A stretch of DNA of 55,909 bases. Source: Bacteroidales bacterium. GTDB lineage: Bacteria; Bacteroidota; Bacteroidia; Bacteroidales; JACABE01. Shown one piece after another: positions 10,090-18,515 of this stretch. The position numbers and the translations under genes are program-made. The number at the start of each line of letters is the position of its first letter. The first letter of the stretch is position 1. The DNA lies in contig JAHEYQ010000031.1 of NCBI GenBank assembly GCA_023251515.1, positions 1 to 55,909 of the forward strand. The letters are read 5' to 3'. The notes under the pieces are model-generated. The model ran no database searches, was not told the origin of the DNA, and saw only the letters and a program-made list of their open reading frames with translations.

Positions 10090-10455
10090 ATGAAAATGAT
10101 TAACAGTAAAATGATTGCAGTAATGATAGCTGCAATAATGATTTTAGGACAGAGTATTTTTGCTCAGGTTAAGAAAGCTGATAAATACAGCGAAATCAAA
10201 ATCAAAACCTCATCGCAATGCGATATGTGCAAAGAAACCATAGAAAAAGCAATGGCTTTCGAAAAAGGAGTAAAAACTTCAGATCTGGATGTTAAAACCA
10301 AAGTTCTTACTGTAAAGTATGAAGCAGCAAAAACTACACCCGAAAAGATAAAACTTGCAATAAGTAAGGTAGGTTATGATGCCGATGATGTAAAAGCCGA
10401 TCCGAAAGCATACAGCAAATTATCACCCTGCTGTCAGAAAGGCGGACACAAATAG
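10090..10455 (+). CDS. Secreted heavy-metal-associated (HMA) domain protein
   Basis: 121 aa. Cleavable signal peptide ending in SIFAQ, then a ferredoxin-like HMA fold with metal loop SSQCDMCKE (two Cys spaced by two residues) and helix ETIEKAMAFEKGV, beta strands ending SKVGYDADDVKAD, and an extra C-terminal SPCCQKGGHK with a second Cys pair and His. It probably carries Cu+ or a like ion in the periplasm between the neighbouring receptor and thioredoxin-like proteins. The cytoplasmic CopZ family lacks a signal peptide, so this is a periplasmic variant. Confidence 0.82.
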   Translation: MKMINSKMIAVMIAAIMILGQSIFAQVKKADKYSEIKIKTSSQCDMCKETIEKAMAFEKGVKTSDLDVKTKVLTVKYEAAKTTPEKIKLAISKVGYDADDVKADPKAYSKLSPCCQKGGHK

Positions 10456-10469
10456 ATTTGAATCAAACA

Positions 10470-10502
10470 AAACCTAACAGGTTTCAAAAACCTGTTAGGT
10501 TT
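10470..10502. repeat. Palindromic intergenic repeat (CCTAACAGG family), copy 1
   Basis: Arms AACCTAACAGGTTT and AAACCTGTTAGGTT pair perfectly over 14-15 bp around a 3-nt loop. It sits between two genes of the same cluster (10455 and 10521). Near-identical copy at 12634 and a sister form at 37000. Confidence 0.8.
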
Positions 10503-10520
10503 AAAATTAAAACAAACAAA

Positions 10521-11297
10521 ATGAAAAAAATTATATTCTTTTTAGTTGCTGTTCTTGTTTCAATAACAGTTTCAGCACAAACTGCTACCAATTTTAATTG
10601 CAACGATTGTGATGGAGTAAGTACAGATTTATTCCAGAAACTCGATTCGGGAAAAGTAGTTGTTATTTGCTGGGTAATGCCTTGTTCAAGCTGTATTCCG
10701 GCTTCTAAAACATCCTATAATGTATCACAAAGTTATCAGACAACACATCCCGGCAGGGTTATGTTTTATCTTTGCGATGATTATGCAAATACATCCTGTG
10801 CTTCGATAAACAGCTGGGCCAACAGCAATTCTATTCCGGCATCGGCTTCTTCAAAACGATTCTCCAATACGGCAATAGATATGATGCATTACGGTTCTAC
10901 AGGTATGCCCAAAATTGTAGTTGTTGGAGGAAATAATCATAAGGTTTTTTATAATTCAAACAATACGGTAAATGCTACTGAATTGCAATCGGCCATTAAT
11001 GCAGCTTTAAATGCCAACAGCATCGAAGAAACCGATGTTTTGGCTACTGATATCAATCTGTTTCCAAATCCGGTAAACGAACTGCTTAGTCTTACATTTA
11101 CTACTGAAAAACAACAAGCTTTAAACATCGAAATATTTGATTTTACAGGCAAAAAAGTTTTCACAAACAATCTGAAATCAGAAACCGGTATTAATAAAAC
11201 CGCAATCAACACTGCAGAATTTGCCAATGGAAGCTATATTGTAAAAATATCAGACGAAAAACAAAGCAAAACCATGAGATTCAATATTGCTCATTAA
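10521..11297 (+). CDS. Secreted thioredoxin-like protein with T9SS type A sorting domain
   Basis: 258 aa from the ATG at 10521; the earlier TTG would translate through the palindrome. Signal peptide ends TVSAQ. Then CNDCDG, a thioredoxin-like core with CWVMPCSSCIPAS (CxxC-type) and the cis-Pro segment GMPKIVVVGG. The last about 75 residues are a Por-type sorting domain (INLFPNPVNELLSLTF ... GSYIVKISDEKQSKTMRF) used by the type IX secretion system. Role inferred: surface or extracellular thiol redox/metal-binding partner of the HMA and barrel proteins. The C-terminal sorting signal also supports assignment to Bacteroidota. Confidence 0.83.
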   Translation: MKKIIFFLVAVLVSITVSAQTATNFNCNDCDGVSTDLFQKLDSGKVVVICWVMPCSSCIPASKTSYNVSQSYQTTHPGRVMFYLCDDYANTSCASINSWANSNSIPASASSKRFSNTAIDMMHYGSTGMPKIVVVGGNNHKVFYNSNNTVNATELQSAINAALNANSIEETDVLATDINLFPNPVNELLSLTFTTEKQQALNIEIFDFTGKKVFTNNLKSETGINKTAINTAEFANGSYIVKISDEKQSKTMRFNIAH

Positions 11298-11307
11298 TCT
11301 TTTTATT

Positions 11308-12330
11308 ATGCAAAATAATTCAATCAGAAAAGTATTATTGAGTATAGTTGCAACAATAGCAATAAGCGGAAGTTTGTGGGCACAATGTTGCGGAGGAGGA
11401 AGTGGTAGTCCGGTGGCTGGTGGTTCGTCGCAGGGAGTTTTGAATGAAAATCAGATGGAAATAAATACCAATCTGCAATATATTCATACTACCAAATTTT
11501 TTACTGGCGATAAACCCGACACCAATTTTCTGGACAGTTACAGCAGCAGTTATCTCTATACACGTTTGGCTTACGGTTTAACTAAGAAATTTACCATTTC
11601 GCTCGAAACAGGTTACTGGCTCGACAAAACCGAAGTTGGGAAAAACAAAGCAGTTACATACAATTCATCAGGTATTGGCGATATTATTATTTTTCCGCGT
11701 TACAATCTGCTGAATATTGAGAAAAATCACAAACGTACCGAAATTACAGTTGGTATGGGTTTTAAAATTCCGTTGGGAAGTTATAATGATTCATCCGAAA
11801 TGATAGAACCTTTTTCGGGCGACAAATATTATATTACCAAGCCCTTATCTGTTCAGACATCGTCGGGTTCGCATGATATTATCTTTTATGCATTCCTTTC
11901 GCGAACTTACTCTTTTTACAATTTCAGGGTGTTTGCCAATGCTTTGTATGTAAAAAAAGGATATAATCCGATTGGCGAAAAGATGGGCGATTACGCTAGT
12001 GTGGGTTTATTTGCAGGTAAAACCTTTTTCAAAAATCTGGCAGTTACCATGCAAATGAAAGCCGAATGGATAGCCAAAATGAAGCTGAACGAAACCATAC
12101 GCGAATACGATTATCCTAATTATGACCCGGAAGCTACCGGAAGCAAAAAGCTTTTTGTTGTACCGCAACTAAGTTATAGTTATAGGGGTTTTGTAATTTA
12201 CGCACTTAGCGAAATACCGATTTATCAGCATGTAACAAAAACACAAATTGCATCACAGTTTCAAACAACAATAGGATTATCCTATCGTTTTATGTGCAAA
12301 AAAGCCTGTGCTGTTGAACCGGCTAAGTAA
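11308..12330 (+). CDS. Outer-membrane beta-barrel protein with N-terminal Cys/Gly motif
   Basis: 340 aa from the ATG at 11308, which gives a proper signal peptide ending SLWAQ; a longer TTG form would overlap the preceding gene. The mature N-terminus starts CCGGGSGSPVAGG, then about 14 amphipathic beta strands of an outer-membrane barrel resembling MetA-pathway/transporter-like porins. The C-terminus ends with RFMCKKACAVEPAK, placing two more Cys in the periplasm. The barrel is too small for a TonB receptor. Probably a porin or export channel for the metal handled by the cluster; substrate unknown. A strong terminator follows. Confidence 0.7.
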   Translation: MQNNSIRKVLLSIVATIAISGSLWAQCCGGGSGSPVAGGSSQGVLNENQMEINTNLQYIHTTKFFTGDKPDTNFLDSYSSSYLYTRLAYGLTKKFTISLETGYWLDKTEVGKNKAVTYNSSGIGDIIIFPRYNLLNIEKNHKRTEITVGMGFKIPLGSYNDSSEMIEPFSGDKYYITKPLSVQTSSGSHDIIFYAFLSRTYSFYNFRVFANALYVKKGYNPIGEKMGDYASVGLFAGKTFFKNLAVTMQMKAEWIAKMKLNETIREYDYPNYDPEATGSKKLFVVPQLSYSYRGFVIYALSEIPIYQHVTKTQIASQFQTTIGLSYRFMCKKACAVEPAK

Positions 12331-12350
12331 TTTGCTGATTTGGCAAACAA

Positions 12351-12390
12351 AAAACTCCCGATAGCTTGAAGATTATCGGGAGTTTTTTTT
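12351..12390. terminator. Bidirectional terminator
   Basis: Arms AAAACTCCCGATA and TATCGGGAGTTTT with a T run on + and an A run on the other side. It ends the Cys-pair cluster on + and can end the small minus-strand gene at 12417. Confidence 0.85.
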
Positions 12391-12416
12391 ATTGGTATAA
12401 TATAATAAAACAGTGC

Positions 12417-12590
12417 TCAAATCTTTTCTTTAAAAATCTTTGTTATCCGATGTTTTTGCTTAATAAGTCTTTTTGAATCGGATAATTTTTTATTTTTTAA
12501 AAATTCACTCAAGGCTTTTTCTTCTTCAACTGATAATGCAGTTTCTCCTCCAATAAAATCCATATCTAATACCGATTGTTTTGTTTTCAT
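12417..12590 (-). CDS. Small charged protein, unknown function
   Basis: 57 aa, reading MKTKQSVLDMDFIGGETALS at the N-terminus followed by a Glu/Lys-rich helix (VEEEKALSEFLKNKKLSD) and a basic C-terminal tail. Soluble, no Cys and no membrane segment. Evidence for being real: a full frame with Bacteroidota-like codon use, and a hairpin with a minus-strand U tract 27 nt beyond the stop. Function not recognised; the acidic-then-basic pattern could suit a nucleic-acid-binding or partner-binding microprotein. Confidence 0.55.
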   Translation of the reverse strand: MKTKQSVLDMDFIGGETALSVEEEKALSEFLKNKKLSDSKRLIKQKHRITKIFKEKI

Positions 12591-12633
12591 CTGTTTTAAA
12601 TTTGTTATTAATATGAATTACATAAACTTGACT

Positions 12634-12666
12634 AAACCTAACAGGTTTTGAAAACCTGTTAGGTTT
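12634..12666. repeat. Palindromic intergenic repeat (CCTAACAGG family), copy 2
   Basis: Arms AAACCTAACAGGTTTT and AAAACCTGTTAGGTTT, 16 bp perfect, with one central G. Same core as the element at 10470. Lies upstream of the small minus-strand gene. Confidence 0.8.
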
Positions 12667-12819
12667 CACTGAAATAATCATCCAACTATTGGTTAGATTT
12701 ACTTTATTTGATTATTCCCTGCAAATTTATAATATATTTTCTTTTCAACATTCTAATTATCCTCGGTTTTTTGATTTCTGGTCATCGCGAAAAAAAGTAA
12801 GACCAAACCAAATAAAAAA

Positions 12820-12849
12820 AATCCGGTATTAAATATATAATACCGGATT
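12820..12849 (-). terminator. Minus-strand hairpin terminator
   Basis: Arms AATCCGGTATTA and TAATACCGGATT, 12 bp perfect; the A run at 12811-12820 becomes a U tract on the minus strand. It lies 9 nt after the stop of the tiny ORF at 12859. Confidence 0.75.
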
Positions 12850-12858
12850 CAAAAGAAA

Positions 12859-12969
12859 TTACCTAACTAAACGTTCACATAAAATTGTACCTGTATCCGA
12901 AATACAAACTCTTTTGCGTGTCTGATTATCCGAAAGAAAAACATAATAAGCAACAGATGCATTAGCCAT
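12859..12969 (-). CDS. Possible 36-aa microprotein
   Basis: 36 codons from ATG; the frame stays open a little further upstream without another ATG. Product starts MANASVAYYVFLSDNQTRKR and ends in CERLVR, with two Cys. Support is mainly positional: a strong minus-strand terminator follows at once, so something is transcribed here. It could equally be a small RNA ending in that hairpin. Confidence 0.3.
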   Translation of the reverse strand: MANASVAYYVFLSDNQTRKRVCISDTGTILCERLVR

Positions 12970-13327
12970 AACTAGCTTCAAAGCCTTTATTTTTATAAAA
13001 TTTAATGATACAAACCAATAGATGCAAAATTAAAAACCATAGTTGGGTATAACGAAAATCAAAAAACTATCTCAACCAAATTATTCAAACAATCAAAATT
13101 TGAGATCAATCCTCCGTTCAAAGAAGACTCGCATTCCACAATTTTACGTTAAGAAAATAAACAATATTAAAACCACAATAAATACCTTTATTCTCATCCG
13201 ATAAACTAAGGAATATAATAAAAATTATTTAACTTTTTTCTAACTCATTTTTATAAAACAAATTGAGATTATTTCAAAAAAAAGTTGTAGGTTTGAAGCT
13301 CAATTTTTTAACACACAAAAATTTGTT
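12970..13327. other. AT-rich leader region upstream of glnA
   Basis: No gene seen in about 360 bp. The A/T-rich sequence probably holds the glnA promoter and leader; I could not assign a clear TAnnTTTG box with a spaced partner, nor an NtrC or riboswitch signature. Confidence 0.4.
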
Positions 13328-14830
13328 ATGCATTGTAATATAAAGCTTAACCCGAATCCCTTGGTTCAATATTTAGAAAAACCAAGCAGCGAATTCACTA
13401 AAAACGACATTATAAAATACATCGAAGAAAACGGTATTGAAATGCTTAATTTCAGATATGTTGGATGCGACGGCCGTTTAAAAAGTTTAAACTTCGTTAT
13501 AAACGATATCGAACACCTTGATGCAGTGCTTAGTTGCGGCGAAAGAGTAGATGGCAGCAGTCTGTTCAAACATATCGAAGCCGGCTCGAGCGATTTGTAC
13601 GTAGTACCACGTTATCGTACTGCTTTTTTAAATCCGTTTACCGACATTCCAACTATCGATATCCTTTGCTCTTATTTTAATAAAGATGGCGAATTGCTCG
13701 AAAGTGCACCCGAAAACATTATGCGCAAAGCACATCAGGAGCTAAAAGCCAAAACAGGTCTTGAATTTGAAGTAATGGGTGAACTGGAATATTATATTAT
13801 CAGCCAGAAAGAAGACATTTTCCTCGCCGATGATCAACGTGGATATCACGAATCATCACCATTTACAAAATGGGAACAGTTGCGTACCGAAGCCATGCAC
13901 GCCATAGCTATGGTTGGTGGCAATATCAAATACGGACATTCTGAAGTTGGTAATTTTACAGTTGCCGAAACTACTTACGAACAAAACGAAATTGAATTTC
14001 TACCAGTTCCGCTTGAGGATGCCGCAGATCAGCTAATCATAGCCAAATGGATTTTACGCACATTGGCTTACAAATATGGTGTTACCATAACTTTTGCACC
14101 TAAAATAACCGTTGGTAAAGCCGGAAGCGGAATGCACATCCACACCCGCCTGATGAAAGATAGCAAAAATGCCATGGTAGAAAACGGAAAATTAACTGAT
14201 ATTGCCCGCAAAGCAATAGCAGGTTATTTAAGTCTGGCACCATCATTAACAGCCTTTGGCAACACCAATCCATCATCATATTTTCGCCTTGTTCCTCATC
14301 AGGAAGCACCAACCAATATCTGTTGGGGCGATCGCAACCGCTCGGTATTAGTAAGAGTACCATTGGGATGGTCGGGCAAAAAGAACATGGCAAAAATGGT
14401 AAATCCTTTGGAAGCAGATGTTGAACAAGATTTTTCATACAAACAAACAGTTGAGTTCCGTTGCCCTGATGGTTCGTCCGATGTTTATTTGTTGCTTGCC
14501 GGTTTAACAGTGGCTGCCCGTCATGGTTTTGAAATGGAAAATGCACTCGAATTTGCTCAAAAAACTTATGTTGATGTAAATATTTTCCACGACGAACATA
14601 AGAACGTAGCTTCAAGCTTAGACCATCTTCCTACATCATGTTACGAATCGGCATTAAAACTCGAAGAACAACGTCATATCTATGAAAAATACGGTGTTTT
14701 CAGCAAAAGCATGATAGATGGAACCATTAAAATGCTAAAAGAGTACAACGATCAGAAATTAAGAGAAGAAATTCACTGCAATCGCGAAAAAATAATGAAA
14801 CTTGTTCATAATTATTTCCATTGCGGATAG
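13328..14830 (+). CDS. glnA: Glutamine synthetase, type I-like
   Basis: 500 aa. N-terminal beta-grasp domain (NFRYVGCDGRLKSLNFVIND) with DGSS before the catalytic domain. Catalytic motifs: EVMGELEYYI, GNFTVAETTYEQNEIEF, the ATP loop KAGSGMHIHTRL, and APTNICWGDRNRSVLVRVP, which binds glutamate/phosphate. Makes glutamine from glutamate, ammonia and ATP in the cytoplasm. The region of the adenylylated Tyr in enterobacterial GlnA is not recognisable (SSLDHLPTSCYESA instead), so regulation by adenylylation is doubtful. It stands alone, with its own terminator, and is not linked to amtB or a nitrogen-type PII gene. Confidence 0.92.
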   Translation: MHCNIKLNPNPLVQYLEKPSSEFTKNDIIKYIEENGIEMLNFRYVGCDGRLKSLNFVINDIEHLDAVLSCGERVDGSSLFKHIEAGSSDLYVVPRYRTAFLNPFTDIPTIDILCSYFNKDGELLESAPENIMRKAHQELKAKTGLEFEVMGELEYYIISQKEDIFLADDQRGYHESSPFTKWEQLRTEAMHAIAMVGGNIKYGHSEVGNFTVAETTYEQNEIEFLPVPLEDAADQLIIAKWILRTLAYKYGVTITFAPKITVGKAGSGMHIHTRLMKDSKNAMVENGKLTDIARKAIAGYLSLAPSLTAFGNTNPSSYFRLVPHQEAPTNICWGDRNRSVLVRVPLGWSGKKNMAKMVNPLEADVEQDFSYKQTVEFRCPDGSSDVYLLLAGLTVAARHGFEMENALEFAQKTYVDVNIFHDEHKNVASSLDHLPTSCYESALKLEEQRHIYEKYGVFSKSMIDGTIKMLKEYNDQKLREEIHCNREKIMKLVHNYFHCG

Positions 14831-14844
14831 TTTATCATTTTTAC

Positions 14845-14885
14845 AAAACAAAAGGCTAACTTTTTTTGAGTTAGCCTTTTGTTTT
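14845..14885. terminator. Bidirectional terminator between glnA and the carbamoyltransferase gene
   Basis: 17-bp arms AAAACAAAAGGCTAACT / AGTTAGCCTTTTGTTTT around a 7-nt loop, with T runs in both directions. The two convergent genes share it. Confidence 0.9.
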
Positions 14886-14908
14886 ATACGAAATAAAATA
14901 GCTTGAAA

Positions 14909-16099
14909 TTATCCCAAAATTCTTTTCAAATTTCTTTCTTTCATCATATTAAGCAAAGCAGCCGGATCATTAAAACGGCTTGTAAGCATCATTGCAGCAA
15001 TAATATATGGTTTAAAACCTGCTTCTTTATAAGTTTCAATACGATATTTTTCAAATACATCTTTCGAAACTTCTCCTTCTTTACACGAAACGCCCGAAAT
15101 ATCAGCGGGTAAACAGTGCATGTACAAAGCCTCGCCGTTTTTGGAAAGTTTCATCTTTTCAGCATCGCATTCCCAGTTTTTAAACTTGGCATTGTTAGTC
15201 AAACAGCTTTTTTCCAAATCTTTCAAACCGTCTTTATCATTGGCATAAAGCAATTTTGTACGGGTTTCCATCACCGAATAAGGTGCCCAGCTTTTAGGAT
15301 AAACAATATCAGCATTTTTAAAAGCATCTTCCATCGAATTTGCTACTTTAAAACTTCCACCACTTGCTTTTGCATTCTTTTCAGCAACTTTCAACACATC
15401 AGGAATTAAATCATAACCTTCAGGATAAGCAAGTTCTACTTCCATTCCATAACGAGTCATTAATCCGATAATACCCTGAGGTACCGAAAGTGGTTTTCCA
15501 TAACTTGGCGAATATGCCCAGGTCATTGCTATTTTTTTACCTTTTAAATTTTCTAACGAACCAAAATAGTTTTTCAAATGAAGCAAATCAGCCATACTTT
15601 GAGTAGGATGATCAACATCGCATTGCAAGTTAACTACAGCAGGGCGCTGAGGCAATACACCTTCTTTAAAACCTTCTTCCAATGAATCAGCAACTTCTTT
15701 CATATAAGTATGACCTGCACCAAGATACATATCATCACGAATACCAATAATTTCAGTTAAAAACGAAATCATATTTGAAGTTTCTCTCACAGTTTCGCCA
15801 TGAGCAATCTGCGATTTTCCTTCATCCAAATCCTGAACTGTAAGCCCCAGCATATTAGCAGCTGATGCAAACGAAAATCTTGTTCTGGTTGAATTGTCTC
15901 TGAACTGAGAAACAGCCAATCCTGTTTCAAAACATTTTGTTGAGATATTCTCAGCATTCAGGTTTTTAAGGGCTTCAGCAACATGCATTATCATTTCGAG
16001 TTCAGCTGCTGATTTATCCCATGTTAATAAAAAATCTTTGCCATATAAATTGGCTTTACCATTTTTTATTACTTCAATATTCTTTTTAAAATTATCCAT
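14909..16099 (-). CDS. ygeW: Knotted carbamoyltransferase, YgeW family
   Basis: 396 aa, the same length as E. coli YgeW. Carbamoyl-phosphate motif DNSTRTRFSFASA (about 86-98), then DLDEGKSQIAHGETVRETS, the carbamoyl-P/second-substrate loop LQCDVDHPTQSMADLLHL, TWAYSPSYGKPLSVPQG, and C-terminal MHCLPADI with the Leu-Pro of the carbamoyltransferase superfamily. It is neither ArgF (no HxxQ...SMG second-substrate set) nor PyrB. YgeW proteins are associated with anaerobic purine breakdown alongside ygeX/ygeY; those partners are not in this window. The physiological substrate here is therefore open, and N-acetyl/succinylornithine carbamoyltransferase is the main alternative. Confidence 0.8.
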   Translation of the reverse strand: MDNFKKNIEVIKNGKANLYGKDFLLTWDKSAAELEMIMHVAEALKNLNAENISTKCFETGLAVSQFRDNSTRTRFSFASAANMLGLTVQDLDEGKSQIAHGETVRETSNMISFLTEIIGIRDDMYLGAGHTYMKEVADSLEEGFKEGVLPQRPAVVNLQCDVDHPTQSMADLLHLKNYFGSLENLKGKKIAMTWAYSPSYGKPLSVPQGIIGLMTRYGMEVELAYPEGYDLIPDVLKVAEKNAKASGGSFKVANSMEDAFKNADIVYPKSWAPYSVMETRTKLLYANDKDGLKDLEKSCLTNNAKFKNWECDAEKMKLSKNGEALYMHCLPADISGVSCKEGEVSKDVFEKYRIETYKEAGFKPYIIAAMMLTSRFNDPAALLNMMKERNLKRILG

Positions 16100-16119
16100 A
16101 AAAAAGTGTTTAGTACAAA

Positions 16120-16163
16120 AATGCTTAATTTATATGCAATCAGTTGCATCTAAATTAAGCATT
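16120..16163 (-). terminator. Long two-part inverted repeat ending dnaN
   Basis: Arms AATGCTTAATTTA / TAAATTAAGCATT plus inner ATGCAA / TTGCAT and a TCAG loop: 19 bp paired with one mismatched position. On the minus strand it runs into TTTTTG, so it likely ends the gldF-dnaN transcript before ygeW. Confidence 0.75.
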
Positions 16164-16226
16164 CTTTATTGATTATTAAATGTTTATTTTTTCAAAATAA
16201 AGATTTTAATGATTCTTTACAATCTA

Positions 16227-17363
16227 CTATTGATTTAACATTACAGGCATTACAAGCATCAAAATGTCTTCATCTTTATTTTCATTATCAACAGGAACCA
16301 AAATACCGGCTCTGTTTGGTTGAGACATTTGAATTGTAATCATTTCATTATCGATATTATTCAGCATTTCCTGTAAGAATTTTGAATTAAAACCAATTTC
16401 CATAGGTTCTCCTTCATAAGTACATGCAAGTCTTTCACGAGCTTCATTTGAATAATCGATATCTTCTGCTGACATTATAATTTCCTGGCCATTCATTTTC
16501 ATACGAACCTGATGTGTTGACTGATTTGCAAAAATAGCTACACGACGGATAGCATTCAGAAAAGAAAGTCTGTCAACAATAAGTCTGTTAGGATTTTCTT
16601 TTGGTATAACAGCTTCATAATTTGGATATTTACCCTCAATCAAACGGCAAACCAATTCAATATTATCAAATGAAAAGAAAGCATTGCGGCTATTATATTC
16701 AATTCTTACTTTTGTATCTTTATTTTGCAATGAATTTTTAAGCTGTGTTAATGGTTTCTTTGGCAAAATAAATGAAGAAGAATTTTCAGCTTTTGCATCA
16801 GTTCTCTTGTATCTTACAAGTTTATGTGCATCAGTAGCAACAAAAGTAAAATCATCAGGCGTAAATTCGCAGAATATACCCGACATTACCGGACGAAGTT
16901 CATCATTGCCGGTAGCAAACATCGTTTTAGAAATTGCACTTGCAATTATTTCAGAGTTTACTTCAGTAATTGTAGTATCTTCCAAAACAGGAATTTGTGG
17001 AAATTCATCTGCATTCTGACCACTTAACTTATATTTACCTTCACCGGCAGAAATTTCTATGCTGTAATTTTCAGAATCTATACTGAAAACCAATGGAATA
17101 TCTGGAAATGTTTTTAATGATTCAATTAATTTCTTTGCAGGAATTGCAACAATTCCTTCTTCCGATTCGCCTAAAGTATCGTTATCTAAAGGAATATTTA
17201 CGGTCATAGTTGTTTCTAAATCAGAAGCAGTAACAACCAAACTGCCATCTTTAAGTACAAACAGAAAGTTTTCAAGTATCGGTAATGTACTATTTGAACT
17301 TAACACACCACTTATGGTTTGTAAATTTCTCAATAACAATGGACTTTGAACTATGAATCTCAT
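16227..17363 (-). CDS. dnaN: DNA polymerase III beta subunit (sliding clamp)
   Basis: 378 aa, close to the usual 366-380. Three clamp domains can be followed: N-terminal MRFIVQSPLLLRNLQTISGVL with PILENFLFV, a middle domain with FATGNDELRPVMSGIFCEF and ATDAHKLVRYKR, and a C-terminal domain with EIGFNSKFLQEML and the terminal LVMPVMLNQ, the conserved (M)P(M)R/L-type end. It forms the ring that tethers Pol III. It is the last gene after gldF, gldG and the DUF4340 gene, 78 nt downstream of the latter, with TATTTTTG-like promoter sequence in the spacer. Confidence 0.95.
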   Translation of the reverse strand: MRFIVQSPLLLRNLQTISGVLSSNSTLPILENFLFVLKDGSLVVTASDLETTMTVNIPLDNDTLGESEEGIVAIPAKKLIESLKTFPDIPLVFSIDSENYSIEISAGEGKYKLSGQNADEFPQIPVLEDTTITEVNSEIIASAISKTMFATGNDELRPVMSGIFCEFTPDDFTFVATDAHKLVRYKRTDAKAENSSSFILPKKPLTQLKNSLQNKDTKVRIEYNSRNAFFSFDNIELVCRLIEGKYPNYEAVIPKENPNRLIVDRLSFLNAIRRVAIFANQSTHQVRMKMNGQEIIMSAEDIDYSNEARERLACTYEGEPMEIGFNSKFLQEMLNNIDNEMITIQMSQPNRAGILVPVDNENKDEDILMLVMPVMLNQ

Positions 17364-17441
17364 GGTTTTATTTCTTTATTTATTTAATTATGCAAAAATA
17401 TATTAAAATAAGTTTACTTTGAAATTTTTTTTAAATCTTTT

Positions 17442-18497
17442 TTATTTTTTATTTCTATTCAGCTTAAAAAACGTTACAGGCTTCAGAATTTGATTGAAAG
17501 TAAAATATTGCAGAAAAACAAAATCTTTACCATCATTAATCAAACCATAAAAGCGATCTCTGTCAACAAACAACTCTTTACCCGAAACTTCATCAATTGT
17601 ACCTACGTCAGCCAATTTAATAAATCCCTTAACTACATTGGTTTTTCCGGTAATATCTGTGATTGATAATATCGCCATCGGAATTTGTGAAGTTATTGAG
17701 TCAATATCATGCTTGCTCATGTTATTTCTGAAAGCTTCGAAGTTTACATTGGTAAATGAACTCATATAATCCAATACTTTCAATGTATCATATGCATTCA
17801 AAATCTGATTGTTTGCCAAAGCTTTAACCTCAAAATTCCGATCGAATCTTGTAATTTCAAAAGAAGAATCAGGAGCTGCGGGAAATTCTAATCTCACAGA
17901 TTTTATTTCTCCAATTTTTAAATCGCAAATCGCATGATTACGCCAATCAGATTCAAGAGCAGTATAACGAGGAGACAAAAATCCCCTGAAACCGGGAATA
18001 TAGCAAATAAAGGGTTCATCTGAACCTTGCATCAACATAAAAGTGCCATTATTATCCTGAGTTTCATCGCCTACATAATAAACTTTGGTAAGTTTTTCGT
18101 GAGGAAACCATTTAATTTTATTAAAAAGATTAATCCTATAAACAGTTTGATAAATCTCAACTTTGGTGCTTTTCGATGATAACCATTTTATAACATTGTT
18201 TCTACCAGCTATTGTTACGGGTTCTTTTACTCTAAGCTGAGTAATTGTTTCCATCATAATATCTACACCATCAGCACGAGCCTGATATTTATCGTTCACC
18301 AACCATTTGGTTTCATCTATTCGTTTAAGCGTAACCTTATTATTTAGCTTATCAGACATAAATATTTTGGTAATTGTTGCAGGATCTTCTACTGCAAAAT
18401 CAGCTTTTATAGTACTATTCGAACTTTTCAGAATCAGAATAACTGCAAAAACCGCTAATACCAATGTAGCTAAAGCTATATATTTGTTTTTAGTCAT
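17442..18497 (-). CDS. DUF4340 membrane-anchored protein of the gldFG operon
   Basis: 351 aa with one N-terminal helix (about 7-24) and a large periplasmic beta-rich domain (TVTLKRIDETKWLVNDKYQA; LEFPAAPDSSFEITRF). The DUF4340 family is typically encoded next to ABC-2 permeases and GldG-like auxiliary proteins, as here: 18 nt after gldG. It is likely an extracytoplasmic accessory part of the Gld ABC system. Direct function is unknown. Confidence 0.75.
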   Translation of the reverse strand: MTKNKYIALATLVLAVFAVILILKSSNSTIKADFAVEDPATITKIFMSDKLNNKVTLKRIDETKWLVNDKYQARADGVDIMMETITQLRVKEPVTIAGRNNVIKWLSSKSTKVEIYQTVYRINLFNKIKWFPHEKLTKVYYVGDETQDNNGTFMLMQGSDEPFICYIPGFRGFLSPRYTALESDWRNHAICDLKIGEIKSVRLEFPAAPDSSFEITRFDRNFEVKALANNQILNAYDTLKVLDYMSSFTNVNFEAFRNNMSKHDIDSITSQIPMAILSITDITGKTNVVKGFIKLADVGTIDEVSGKELFVDRDRFYGLINDGKDFVFLQYFTFNQILKPVTFFKLNRNKK

Positions 18498-18515
18498 TTT
18501 GTATAGGTAATTGTA

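Noticed and set aside
10458..10520. Upstream TTG start for the thioredoxin-like gene
   Set aside because: It would translate through the palindromic repeat and lose the signal peptide that begins at 10521.
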